From: a virus
Virus record (IMG/VR): IMGVR_UViG_3300010396_000067
Span: 1 to 41,464 of that record
Direction: 5' to 3' (one strand)
DNA length: 41,464 bases
The notes under the pieces were generated by a model that did no database searches, was not told where the DNA came from, and saw only the letters and a program-made list of their open reading frames with translations. Below are positions 14,964 to 23,035 of this stretch, in pieces. Every line of letters starts with the position of its first letter. The stretch's first letter is position 1. The translations under genes and the position numbers were made by a program.

Positions 14964-15416
14964 ATGTTTCTATTCGCCGCCGATGGACGCGTGCGCTGGC
15001 CTGTGACCGTGCAGCAGGTGCAGCCCGATGGCAGCAACAAGGAGGTGACCATCACCGTCACCTACAAGCGCTTGGACCGCGACGAGCTGCGCGCGCGCAC
15101 CCAGGCGCAGATCGACCTGAGCACCCGGATCGCGGCCATCCCGGCCGCGGATCAGGCCGCCGATCGCATGGCGCTGCTGAATGCGCGCATCGATGCCGAC
15201 GACGCACTGCTGCGCGAGCGCGTGGTGGGCTGGTCGGGCATCGCCAACGCGGGCGGCACGGAGCTGCCGTACAGCCCCGAGCTGCGCGATGCGCTGATTG
15301 CCGACGCACTGCTGCGCAAGGTGCTGCTGGATGGCCTGATCGAGGCCAGCGAGGGAGCACGCGAAAAAAACTCACAGCCTGGGCTCGCTGGCTTGCCGGC
15401 GGACGCCCAGGGCTGA
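14964..15416 (+). CDS. Tail assembly chaperone, zero-frame product (gpG-like)
   Basis: The 150-aa protein starts after AAGGAG with beta strands (LFAADGRVRWPVTVQQVQPD), then long helices (DRDELRARTQAQIDLSTRIA, ELRDALIADALLRKVLLDGL). This is the small tail chaperone position, directly before the tape measure gene. Near its 3' end lies the -1 slippery heptamer A AAA AAC, and the zero-frame stop is in the base of a strong hairpin. It keeps the tape measure protein soluble and recruits tube subunits during tail assembly, by analogy with lambda gpG. Confidence 0.75.
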   Translation: MFLFAADGRVRWPVTVQQVQPDGSNKEVTITVTYKRLDRDELRARTQAQIDLSTRIAAIPAADQAADRMALLNARIDADDALLRERVVGWSGIANAGGTELPYSPELRDALIADALLRKVLLDGLIEASEGAREKNSQPGLAGLPADAQG

Positions 15417-15823
15417 ACCCCGACGACAGCGGCCCGCGCCTGTGGGACGCGGACGCGCAGTACCCGCAGACGGACCTGCCGGCCTACTGCCAGCAGTGCC
15501 AGCAAAGCGGTGGCTGCGGCGACTGCCCACGGCCGCGGCTGCTGCCGGAATGCCTGCCGGCGCGTGCCGCCTTCGACGCCTGCGAAACGCAGTGGCGATT
15601 CGGCATGGCCGGAGCCACCGGGCTGGATTACGCCGCGTGCATCGCCACGCTGCAGCTGTATCTGCCGCAGTGGCGGCGCACGGCAGCGCCGGGTGACCCG
15701 ATCCACCGCATGGAGGTGGCGGACCTGCTGGGCGACCTGCGGGTGATCGAGCAGGCGCTGCTGGCGACCTGGGCGGAAAAGGCGGAGCGCAAGCAGGCCA
15801 AGCACGAGGGCGACGAGGCATGA
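14964..15823 (+). CDS. Tail assembly chaperone -1 frameshift product (gpGT-like)
   Basis: A -1 shift at AAAAAAC (15365-15371) fuses the first 136 residues of the gpG-like protein to a 150-residue extension with no other plausible start near its beginning. The extension reads LTAWARWLAGG..., has a Cys-rich knot (YCQQCQQSGGCGDCPRP, then LLPEC) and ends with DUF1799-like helices (GLDYAACIATLQLYLPQWRR, MEVADLLGDLRVIEQALLAT). Its stop overlaps the tape measure ATG (ATGA). In lambda the corresponding T extension contacts the tape measure protein. The frame, heptamer, hairpin and gene order all agree; the product has not been observed. Confidence 0.75.
15365..15414 (+). promoter_or_regulatory. Programmed -1 frameshift signal with stem-loop
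   Basis: The heptamer A AAA AAC (15365-15371) is in the correct phase for -1 slippage (codons GAA AAA AAC). Four bases later begins a 9-bp stem with one bulge, AGCCTGGGC (15376-15384) pairing with GCCCAGGGCT (15405-15414). The zero-frame TGA (15414-15416) starts at the last base of the stem. Confidence 0.85.
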
Positions 15824-18800
15824 TCACCGAGAACACCCTGCGGCTGAAACTGGAGACCACCGGCGACGGCCAGCTGAAGGCGTCGATGGATGGCGCCGCC
15901 ACGTCGGTGCAGGGGACCGATGAAGCGCTGCAGGGCCTGAACGCCACCGCCGCGGAAACGGCGCAGGCCCAGCAGCAGGCCGCCGATGCGATCGCCGCCA
16001 CCGGCGAAAGCGCCGACGAGGCCGCCGCGCGCATCAAGGCCATGGTGGCCAGCTCGCTGGAGCGCGCCGATGCGGAGCGGGCCGCGCAGCAGGCCGCGCA
16101 GCGCACCACCACCGCCAATGCCGCGCAGGCGGAAAGCATCGCCGGCGTGGTGGCGGCGCAGAACCGCGCCATGGCCGGCGCCACGCAGATGGTGCGCAAC
16201 GACGCGCTGGCGGCGAATGCCGCGAAAAACACCCAGGCCATCGAGGCGCAGCGCATCGAGCTGGCCAGCCTAGTGGGGCAGATCGACCCCACCGTGTCGG
16301 CGCTGGGCAAGCTGGACGAGCAGCAGGCCAAGCTGGCGGCGTTCCACCAGCAGGGGCTGCTGAGCGGCGACGATTTCAAGGCCTACAGCGCCGCCATCGA
16401 CGCCAGCCGGGCGCGCATCACGCTGGCCGGCGAGGCCATGCACAGCTTCAACCTCAACACCGCCAACACGCGGCGCGAGGTGGGCCGGCTGGCTGGCGAT
16501 ATCGTCAACGGCAACTGGGGGCGCTTCCAGCAGACCGCGCTGACGCTGGCCAATTACAGCGGCCTGATGGGCGAGGCCTTCACCGCCACCGGCGCGGCCC
16601 TTGTGGGCGTGGTCGGCATTCTCGGCCTTGCGCTGGTCGCCTACCAGAAAGGCGCAGCCGAGGAGGAGGCGTTCAACAAGCAGCTGCTGCTCACCGGCAA
16701 CATCGCCGGCACCACCAGCGGCCAGCTGGCGGACATGGCGCGCAACATCGCCGCGGCCACCGGTACGACCCAGCACCAGACGGCGGACACGCTGGCGCAG
16801 GTGGTGGCTACCGGCAAGTTCACCCACGACCAGCTGCAGACCGTGGCGACCGCCGCGCAGCAGTTGCAGGACGCCACTGGCCAGTCGGTCAAGGAAACCA
16901 TCAAGCAGTTCGAATCGCTGGCCAACGACCCCGCGGCCGGCATCGCCAAGCTCAACGACCAGCAGCATTTCCTGACGCTGGCCATCTATGACCAGATCAA
17001 AGCCTTGCAGGATCAGGGCCAGCAGCAGCAGGCGGTGGATCTGGCGATGCAGACCTACGCCGGCACCATCTCCGACCGCACGCCGAAGATCACCGAGAAC
17101 CTGGGCCTGATCGAGCAGGCATGGCGCGGCATCAAGAGTGCCGCGGAGGCGGCCGCCGACGCCGCCATGAGCGTGGGCAGAACGCCCACCGGGCAGGAAA
17201 AGTTCGATGCGCTCGCCAGCGAAAAGGACCGGCTGCAAGGCTTGCAGGCGCAGGGCGTTCAGTTCGACCCCAACAGCGGCCGCGACCTGCAATCGTCCAT
17301 CGACAGCATCGTGGCGCAGATGGCCGCCATGCAGGACGCGCGGAAGGCGATGGATGTGCAAACCTCGCAGGCGGCGGCCGATCAAGCGGCGCAGGATGCG
17401 GGCATTGCCCTGGCGCGGCAGGCCGACCAGTACGCCAGCGCCGAGGTGAAGCGCGCCCGGGAAATCGAAAAGGCGCATGGCGACGCCAACGCCGCCATCG
17501 CCAAGGCGCAGCTGGCGCAGGATGCCGACCTGCGCGCCAAGCTGATCGCCCAGGCCAAAGCCAACGAGGAGGCCATTGTCGCCGGCATCCAGTCGCGCGA
17601 TAAGAAGCCGCCCAAGCCGAAGGCCGACCCCTTCAACCACCTGGACCAGCTGGTGCAAACCGCCCAGGTGGCGGATGCGAACTTTGGCCTGCCGAACGGC
17701 CAGACGGAGCAGGTCAAACAGATCCTTGCCATCGTGGATGCCGGGGCGAAGCTGATCGCCAGCGGGCAGGACGTGACGCGGGTGCAGGCGCTGGTGGCGT
17801 CCGGCGTGGATGCGGTGAACGACAAGTACGCCAAGCAGGCGGCGCAACTGCAGCAGCAGAACGTCATCGCGATCCAGAAGTACCAGGACGCGCTGGACAA
17901 GGAAAACGCAGCGCTGCAGCGGAACATCGACGCGCAGGTGCTGCATGTGGGCATGGGCGACAAGGAATACCAGCGCACCATGCAGCTCAACGACGTGTAC
18001 CAGAAGAACGCCGAGGCGCTGGCGCAGTTGGCAGTGGAGCGCGCCAAGCTGGTGGCCGATGGCAAGAGCACCGCTGCGATCGACGGCGAGATGGCCGCGC
18101 GCCAGGCGGACCTGCTGGTGAAGGTGGCCCTGCTGAAGCACGGTTACGACGAGCTCGACGCCGCGCAGCAGGATTGGCAACAGGGTGCCGTGCACGCGCT
18201 GCAGAACGTGCATGACAACGGCCTGGACCTGGCCAAGGGCATGAGCGATGCCGTGACCGGCGCGTTCAACGACATGACCAGCGCCGTGGTGAACTTCGCC
18301 AGCACCGGCAAGTTCAGCCTGGCGTCGTTCGCGCAGGATTTCGTGAACGCCGTGATCAAGATGGAGGCGCAGGCGCTGGAGGCGCAGGCCGCCAGTGCGC
18401 TGATGAGCTGGATGGGCGTGGGCCAGTCCTACGGCGCCGAAGGCACCAACACCTTCAACAGCCAGGGCTTCGTGTCGCACGTCGGCGGCTACGCCGACGG
18501 CGGTCCCATCCATGGGCCGGGCACCGGCACCAGCGACAGCGTGCTGATCCGCGCCAGCAAGGGCGAGTACATGCAGACCGCCGATGCGCATGCCTACTAC
18601 GGCACCGCGTTCATGGATGCGGTGCGCACCAAGCGGCTGCCGAGGTTCGCAGCGGGCGGCCCCATCAGCGGCAGCTACGGCGGTGCCGGCGGCCAGCCCG
18701 CGCCGCAGATCATCGTGAACAACAACAGCAGCGCCAACGTACAGGCCAGCAGCGAGCAGCAGATGGACGGCAGCTGGATCACCCGCATGGTGATCGACGC

Positions 18801-18894
18801 CGTGGCCACCGACGTGGCGCGCGGCGGGCAGGCCGCCAAGGCCATGCAACAACGCTTCGGCCTGCAGCGCCGCGGCGTACCGGTAGGAGGCTGA
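15820..18894 (+). CDS. Tape measure protein
   Basis: The 1024-aa protein is the longest gene and follows the tail chaperones, both standard for tape measure proteins. It is Ala/Gln/Asp-rich with long helices. The start (ITENTLRLKLETTGDGQLKA) is like the prophage tail length tape measure family, and a hydrophobic segment lies at about 250-272 (ALVGVVGILGLALVAYQKG). Further coiled coils follow, then a Gly-rich C-terminus (YADGGPIHGPGTGTSD, FAAGGPISGSYGGAG). At about 0.15 nm per residue this suggests a tail near 150 nm; that number is a rule-of-thumb inference. It sets tail length and probably helps DNA cross the inner membrane. Confidence 0.9.
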   Translation: MITENTLRLKLETTGDGQLKASMDGAATSVQGTDEALQGLNATAAETAQAQQQAADAIAATGESADEAAARIKAMVASSLERADAERAAQQAAQRTTTANAAQAESIAGVVAAQNRAMAGATQMVRNDALAANAAKNTQAIEAQRIELASLVGQIDPTVSALGKLDEQQAKLAAFHQQGLLSGDDFKAYSAAIDASRARITLAGEAMHSFNLNTANTRREVGRLAGDIVNGNWGRFQQTALTLANYSGLMGEAFTATGAALVGVVGILGLALVAYQKGAAEEEAFNKQLLLTGNIAGTTSGQLADMARNIAAATGTTQHQTADTLAQVVATGKFTHDQLQTVATAAQQLQDATGQSVKETIKQFESLANDPAAGIAKLNDQQHFLTLAIYDQIKALQDQGQQQQAVDLAMQTYAGTISDRTPKITENLGLIEQAWRGIKSAAEAAADAAMSVGRTPTGQEKFDALASEKDRLQGLQAQGVQFDPNSGRDLQSSIDSIVAQMAAMQDARKAMDVQTSQAAADQAAQDAGIALARQADQYASAEVKRAREIEKAHGDANAAIAKAQLAQDADLRAKLIAQAKANEEAIVAGIQSRDKKPPKPKADPFNHLDQLVQTAQVADANFGLPNGQTEQVKQILAIVDAGAKLIASGQDVTRVQALVASGVDAVNDKYAKQAAQLQQQNVIAIQKYQDALDKENAALQRNIDAQVLHVGMGDKEYQRTMQLNDVYQKNAEALAQLAVERAKLVADGKSTAAIDGEMAARQADLLVKVALLKHGYDELDAAQQDWQQGAVHALQNVHDNGLDLAKGMSDAVTGAFNDMTSAVVNFASTGKFSLASFAQDFVNAVIKMEAQALEAQAASALMSWMGVGQSYGAEGTNTFNSQGFVSHVGGYADGGPIHGPGTGTSDSVLIRASKGEYMQTADAHAYYGTAFMDAVRTKRLPRFAAGGPISGSYGGAGGQPAPQIIVNNNSSANVQASSEQQMDGSWITRMVIDAVATDVARGGQAAKAMQQRFGLQRRGVPVGG

Positions 18895-18896
18895 GC

Positions 18897-19259
18897 ATGT
18901 CCAACCCCACGTGGCCCACCACGCTGCCGGCGCCGCAGGCCGACACCAGCACCGCCTATGACGCGGCCGAGAACGTGGTGCGCACGCCCATGGAAGCCGG
19001 CGTGGCCAAGCAGCGGCGACGCTTCACCGCCGTGGCGGTGCCGTTCAAGTGCACGCTCAAGCTCACCAAGGCGCAGACGGCCACGCTGGACGACTTCGTG
19101 GTCACCACGCTGCAGGACGTGCTGCCGTTCGACTGGGTGGACTTTCGCACCGGCCTCACCGCCACGTACCGCTTCACCGGCAAACGGCCGACGTACAGCT
19201 ACATCCAGGGGCAGGTGGACCGCTGGCTGGCCACGCTCGAGTTGGAGCGCATGCCATGA
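18897..19259 (+). CDS. Minor tail protein (distal tail/tip, gpM-like position)
   Basis: The 120-aa protein begins SNPTWPTTLPAPQADTSTAY and has beta strands (RRRFTAVAVPFKCTLKLTKA, FDWVDFRTGLTATYRFTGK). The opening PxTLPxP and central WVDFRTG strongly resemble small tail-tip proteins encoded between tape measure and DUF1833 proteins in many siphoprophages. A good TAGGAGG lies 7 nt before the ATG. It probably forms part of the distal tail ring. It ends in an ATGA overlap with the next gene. Confidence 0.6.
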   Translation: MSNPTWPTTLPAPQADTSTAYDAAENVVRTPMEAGVAKQRRRFTAVAVPFKCTLKLTKAQTATLDDFVVTTLQDVLPFDWVDFRTGLTATYRFTGKRPTYSYIQGQVDRWLATLELERMP

Positions 19260-19732
19260 GGCAGGTATCTCCCCGCGCGCTGCAGGCCATGCTGGCGCAG
19301 GAAACGGCCGAGGTGTTCGTGCCGTGCCTCACCATCAACCACCCAAGCTTCGCCGCGCCGCTGCGGCTGGCCTACGACACGCAGCCGCTGGCGCGCGCCG
19401 CCGGCACGTTCCAGCCGTACCCCTTCAGCATCCGCCTGCCCAACCAGAAAGAGGACGAGATACCGCAGGTGAAGGTGACGGTGGACAACACCGACCTGCA
19501 GGTGAACGATGCCATCCGCACGCTCACCGGCCTGCCCAGCGTGACGCTGGAAGTGGTGCTGGCCAGCCAGCCCGACACGGTGGAGGCCGGCCCGTTCGAT
19601 TTCAGCCTGCAGAACGTGCAGGCGGATGCCAGCAGCATCCAGGGCACGCTGGGTTACGAGGATGACGTGTTCGCTCAACAGGTGCCGGGCCAGCAGTACC
19701 TGCCGGCGAACAGCCCGGGGCTCTTTCTGTGA
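19256..19732 (+). CDS. DUF1833-family tail tip protein
   Basis: The 158-aa protein matches the DUF1833 pattern: MLAQETAEVFVPCLTINHPS, then YPFSIRLPNQKEDEIPQVKV and VDNTDLQVNDAIRTLTGLPS, ending FDFSLQNVQADASSIQGTLG and YLPANSPGLF. Family members lie between tape measure and NlpC genes and are thought to be baseplate/hub components equivalent to lambda gpL. Overlaps at both ends (ATGA, GTGA) show it belongs to the tail tip operon. Confidence 0.75.
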   Translation: MRQVSPRALQAMLAQETAEVFVPCLTINHPSFAAPLRLAYDTQPLARAAGTFQPYPFSIRLPNQKEDEIPQVKVTVDNTDLQVNDAIRTLTGLPSVTLEVVLASQPDTVEAGPFDFSLQNVQADASSIQGTLGYEDDVFAQQVPGQQYLPANSPGLFL

Positions 19733-20133
19733 CCATGCTCCCCGCCTGGGCCGCCGACTACGTGGGCTTGCCCTATGCCACGCACGGCCGCGAGCGTGCC
19801 GGCATCGATTGCTGGGGTCTCGTGCGCCTGGTGCTGGCGGAAGTGTTCCACGCGGAACTGCCGGACTACGCCGACCGCTACGCGGACGGCAACGACTGGG
19901 GCGCCATTGGCACCGCCGTGCGCGATGGCCTGGCCGATGGCTGGACGCGCGTGGAGCAGCCGCGCGCGGGTGACCTGTTGATTCTCAGCATTGCCGCGCG
20001 GCCGTGGCACTGCGGCCTGATGCTGGGGCCGCTGCACTTTCTGCATGCGCCACCCGACACCACCACCTGCATCGAACGACTCGACTCGCCGCGCTGGGCG
20101 CGGCGCATCCAGGGAATTTACCGCCATGGCTGA
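19729..20133 (+). CDS. NlpC/P60-type tail tip peptidase (gpK-like)
   Basis: The 134-aa protein shows the NlpC/P60 catalytic Cys28 in GIDCWGLVRLVLAEVF and His94 in RPWHCGLML; a third polar residue follows in LHFLHAP. Such enzymes cleave peptidoglycan stem peptides and in siphophages act in tail assembly or local wall digestion during DNA entry, like lambda gpK without its N-terminal Mov34 part. Starts are GTG 19729 (GTGA overlap) or ATG 19735. The gene overlaps the tip protein gene by 8 bases. Confidence 0.82.
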   Translation: MTMLPAWAADYVGLPYATHGRERAGIDCWGLVRLVLAEVFHAELPDYADRYADGNDWGAIGTAVRDGLADGWTRVEQPRAGDLLILSIAARPWHCGLMLGPLHFLHAPPDTTTCIERLDSPRWARRIQGIYRHG

Positions 20134-23035
20134 CGGATCCTGCACGCTCGTCGCGCGCCCCAACCTGTTCGACCGCGACAGCACCGTGTACGCGGAGGTG
20201 CAGGCCGGGCAGACGCTGGCGAAGATGCTGGGCGAACAAGCCACGCTGGCCTGCGAGGTGAGCGTGGGCGGCTATGCCGTGCCGCGCGAGCTGTGGGGCA
20301 GGGTGCGGCCCAAGCCCGGGCAGACCATCCACGTGGCCGTGTACCCGCAGGGCGGTGGCGGCGGTGGCAACAAGATGCTCCGCACGGTGCTGCTGGTGGT
20401 GGTGGCGGTGTTGTCCGCCTATACCGGCGGCGCCGTGGGCGCGGCCTACGGATCCGCCTACGGCGCCGCCGCGGGTGCGGCGGTGGCCGTGGTGGGCTCG
20501 CTGATCGTAAACGCGCTGGTGCCGCCGCCCATGCCGAAGGGCGCCGATGCCAATGGGGGCGGCGACCCCTTCCAGCAGCTCAACAGCATCACCGGCACCA
20601 GCAACCGCGCCAACCCTTACGGCGTGGTGCCGTGCGTGGTGGGCAGCTTCCGGTTTTTCCCGCCACATTCGGCGTTGCCGTACACCGAGATCAGCGGCGA
20701 GGACCAGTACCTGCGCATGCTGCTCGACCTTGGCTACAGCACCGTGCCCGCCGATCTGGACATCAGCGATATCCAGATCGGCGAAACCGACATCGCCAGT
20801 TACGACGACGTGGAATGGGAAATCAGCACCGCGCCCAGCCTGTTCACCCAGGACGTGTACGAGCTGGCGGTGGGCACGTCGCTGGTGAACGTCAACGACA
20901 CCGCCACGCGCACCACGCAGGGTGCGAGCACCGAAATTTCGCTGGATATCGTATTCGGGCAGGGGCTGTTCGGCGTGGCGACCGATGGCAGCACCACCAC
21001 CGGAACGGTGCAGTTTGCCGTGCAGTACCGCCCCGTGGGCGCCAGCACGTGGACGGATATCGGCGCGGCGACCGGCCTCACGTTCTCCGGCGGCATGGCA
21101 TCCATCGGCGGCTCCACGATCAGCGTGAGCAGCGGCAAGCGCAAAACGCTGCGCTGCGGCGTGCGCTGGACGGTACCGAGCGGCCAGTACGACGTGGTGG
21201 TGACGCGCGGCAGCAGTTCGTTCCCGGATTCCGGACCGGGCGGCCGCATCGGCGATGCGCAGTGGACGGTTCTGCGATCGATCAGCCCGCAGAACCCCAG
21301 CACCACCGGCACCACCAAGCTGGCCATACGCATCAAGGCCACCGACCAATTGAACGGCGTGGTGCAAAACCTGAGCGTGCTCGCCGCGCAAAAGGTGCGG
21401 CGCTGGGACAACGTGGGCATGGCGTGGCTGGCGCCTGCGGCCAGCACCAACCCTGCGTGGATCTACCTGTGGCTGATGACGCAGTGCCCGGCGGTGATGC
21501 GCCGCGTGGCCGACGCGCGCATGGACATCGCCGGCATTGCCGCGTGGGCCGCGGAATGCGACGCCAAGGGTTTGCAGCTCGGTTTCGTGATGGACAGCGG
21601 TCGCGCGTTCGGCGACGTGCTGCGCGATGTGCTGGCCGCGGGCCGCGCCAGCTTCGGCCTGCGCAACGGCCTGTACAGCGCCGTGCGCGACCTGCCGCAG
21701 GTGGTGCCGGTGCAGATGTTCACGCCGGCCAACTCGTGGGGCTTCAGCTACAGCCGCAGTTTCATGGACCTGCCGCACGCGCTGCGCGTGAAGTTCACCA
21801 ACACGGAGGCCAACTACCAGCAAGACATCCGCATGGTGTACGCGGACGGTTACGACGCCGGCAACGCCACGCGTTTCGAGGAGCTGGACCTGTCGATGGT
21901 GATCGACCCCGATGCCGCGTGGCGGCTGGGGCGCTACCACCTGGCCGTGGCCTACAACCGGCCCACGCAATACACCTGGAATGCCGACATCGAACACATG
22001 GTGTGCGAGCGCGGCGACCTGGTGACCCACGCCCACGACATCACCGGCTGGGGCACCGCCTGGGGCCGCGTGAAAGCCGTGAGCGGCAGCACCCTGACGC
22101 TGGACGGGCTGGTGACGCTGGAATCCGGCAAGACCTACGCACTGCAGCTGCGCCGCAGCGACGGCACGCAGCAGAACTTCGGCATCACCACGGCCGCCGG
22201 CGACACGCAGACGGTGACGCTGGACGCGGCACCGCTGGCCACCGACGTGGGCGCGTTGTTCGTGCTTGGCGAAGTGAACCGCGTGACCGCGCAATACATC
22301 GTGCGCGCGGTGGAGCCGAGCGACGACCTGACCGCGCTGATTACCGCCGTGGACGCGGCGCCGGCCGTGCTGGATGCGGACAGCGGCACGCCGCCCACCT
22401 TTGTCAGCGACATCACGGGCAAGGCCTGGTGCGCCGCGCCGGAGCCGCCGGTGGTGCACATCCGCGCCGGCACCACGGCACCGGACGATGCAGGCGTGAT
22501 CAAGGCGGTGACGGGCGTGGGCGGCTCGCCGGCTGGCGGCATCTACCGGTTCCCGGTGGCCGGCCCAGGCGGCGGAGGCGGCTGCGTGGTGGTGGAAAGC
22601 TACCTGGGCGACATGCGCCGCGCCGGCGAGGTGCAGGTGGGCGACATGCTGGACATGGCCGACCCCGCCACGCTGGCGCCGCGCAGCGAACGCGTGACGT
22701 ACAGCGAGGCCAAGCTGCAACCCTGCGTGGAGCTGGTGACAGCCAGCGGCATCGTGCTGCGTTGCTCCACCACCGCGCCGCTGCCAACCGAGCATGACGG
22801 CCTGGTGCTGGCGCCACACGTGGCCGGCAAGCGCGTGGCCGTGCGCGACGGCAACGGCGAGCGCTGGGAGGCGGTGACGCGCATCCGCTCGCTGGGCCAG
22901 CGCACTGTGCAGCACATCAGCGTCAACGAAGGTTGTTTCTGGGCCGGTGCCGAGCCGGGCCGCTACGTGCTCCACCACAACAAGATGATGCGGCAAGGCC
23001 CCAACGACGACCAGCCGCGACGGGGGATTGCGTAA
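20126..23035 (+). CDS. Central tail tip protein (gpJ-like) with C-terminal Hint domain
   Basis: The 969-aa protein has an N-terminal gpI-like part with a beta-rich start and a Gly-rich loop, then a hydrophobic Gly/Ala zipper at about 85-132. The gpJ-like hub follows, with strands such as RMLLDLGYSTVPADLDISDI and RVTAQYIVRAVEPSDDLTAL. After a Gly-rich linker (GPGGGGG) begins a Hint-type module at Cys820 (CVVVESYLGDMRRAGEVQVG), ending in CFWAGAEPGRYVLHHN with Asn952 and then Lys953. The Cys start and HisAsn end match intein/Hint blocks A and G. Block B reads CSTTAPL, with Ala where the usual His stands. The domain may cleave itself or may only be structural. It starts 8 bases inside the NlpC gene. 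Confidence 0.85.
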   Translation: MADGSCTLVARPNLFDRDSTVYAEVQAGQTLAKMLGEQATLACEVSVGGYAVPRELWGRVRPKPGQTIHVAVYPQGGGGGGNKMLRTVLLVVVAVLSAYTGGAVGAAYGSAYGAAAGAAVAVVGSLIVNALVPPPMPKGADANGGGDPFQQLNSITGTSNRANPYGVVPCVVGSFRFFPPHSALPYTEISGEDQYLRMLLDLGYSTVPADLDISDIQIGETDIASYDDVEWEISTAPSLFTQDVYELAVGTSLVNVNDTATRTTQGASTEISLDIVFGQGLFGVATDGSTTTGTVQFAVQYRPVGASTWTDIGAATGLTFSGGMASIGGSTISVSSGKRKTLRCGVRWTVPSGQYDVVVTRGSSSFPDSGPGGRIGDAQWTVLRSISPQNPSTTGTTKLAIRIKATDQLNGVVQNLSVLAAQKVRRWDNVGMAWLAPAASTNPAWIYLWLMTQCPAVMRRVADARMDIAGIAAWAAECDAKGLQLGFVMDSGRAFGDVLRDVLAAGRASFGLRNGLYSAVRDLPQVVPVQMFTPANSWGFSYSRSFMDLPHALRVKFTNTEANYQQDIRMVYADGYDAGNATRFEELDLSMVIDPDAAWRLGRYHLAVAYNRPTQYTWNADIEHMVCERGDLVTHAHDITGWGTAWGRVKAVSGSTLTLDGLVTLESGKTYALQLRRSDGTQQNFGITTAAGDTQTVTLDAAPLATDVGALFVLGEVNRVTAQYIVRAVEPSDDLTALITAVDAAPAVLDADSGTPPTFVSDITGKAWCAAPEPPVVHIRAGTTAPDDAGVIKAVTGVGGSPAGGIYRFPVAGPGGGGGCVVVESYLGDMRRAGEVQVGDMLDMADPATLAPRSERVTYSEAKLQPCVELVTASGIVLRCSTTAPLPTEHDGLVLAPHVAGKRVAVRDGNGERWEAVTRIRSLGQRTVQHISVNEGCFWAGAEPGRYVLHHNKMMRQGPNDDQPRRGIA

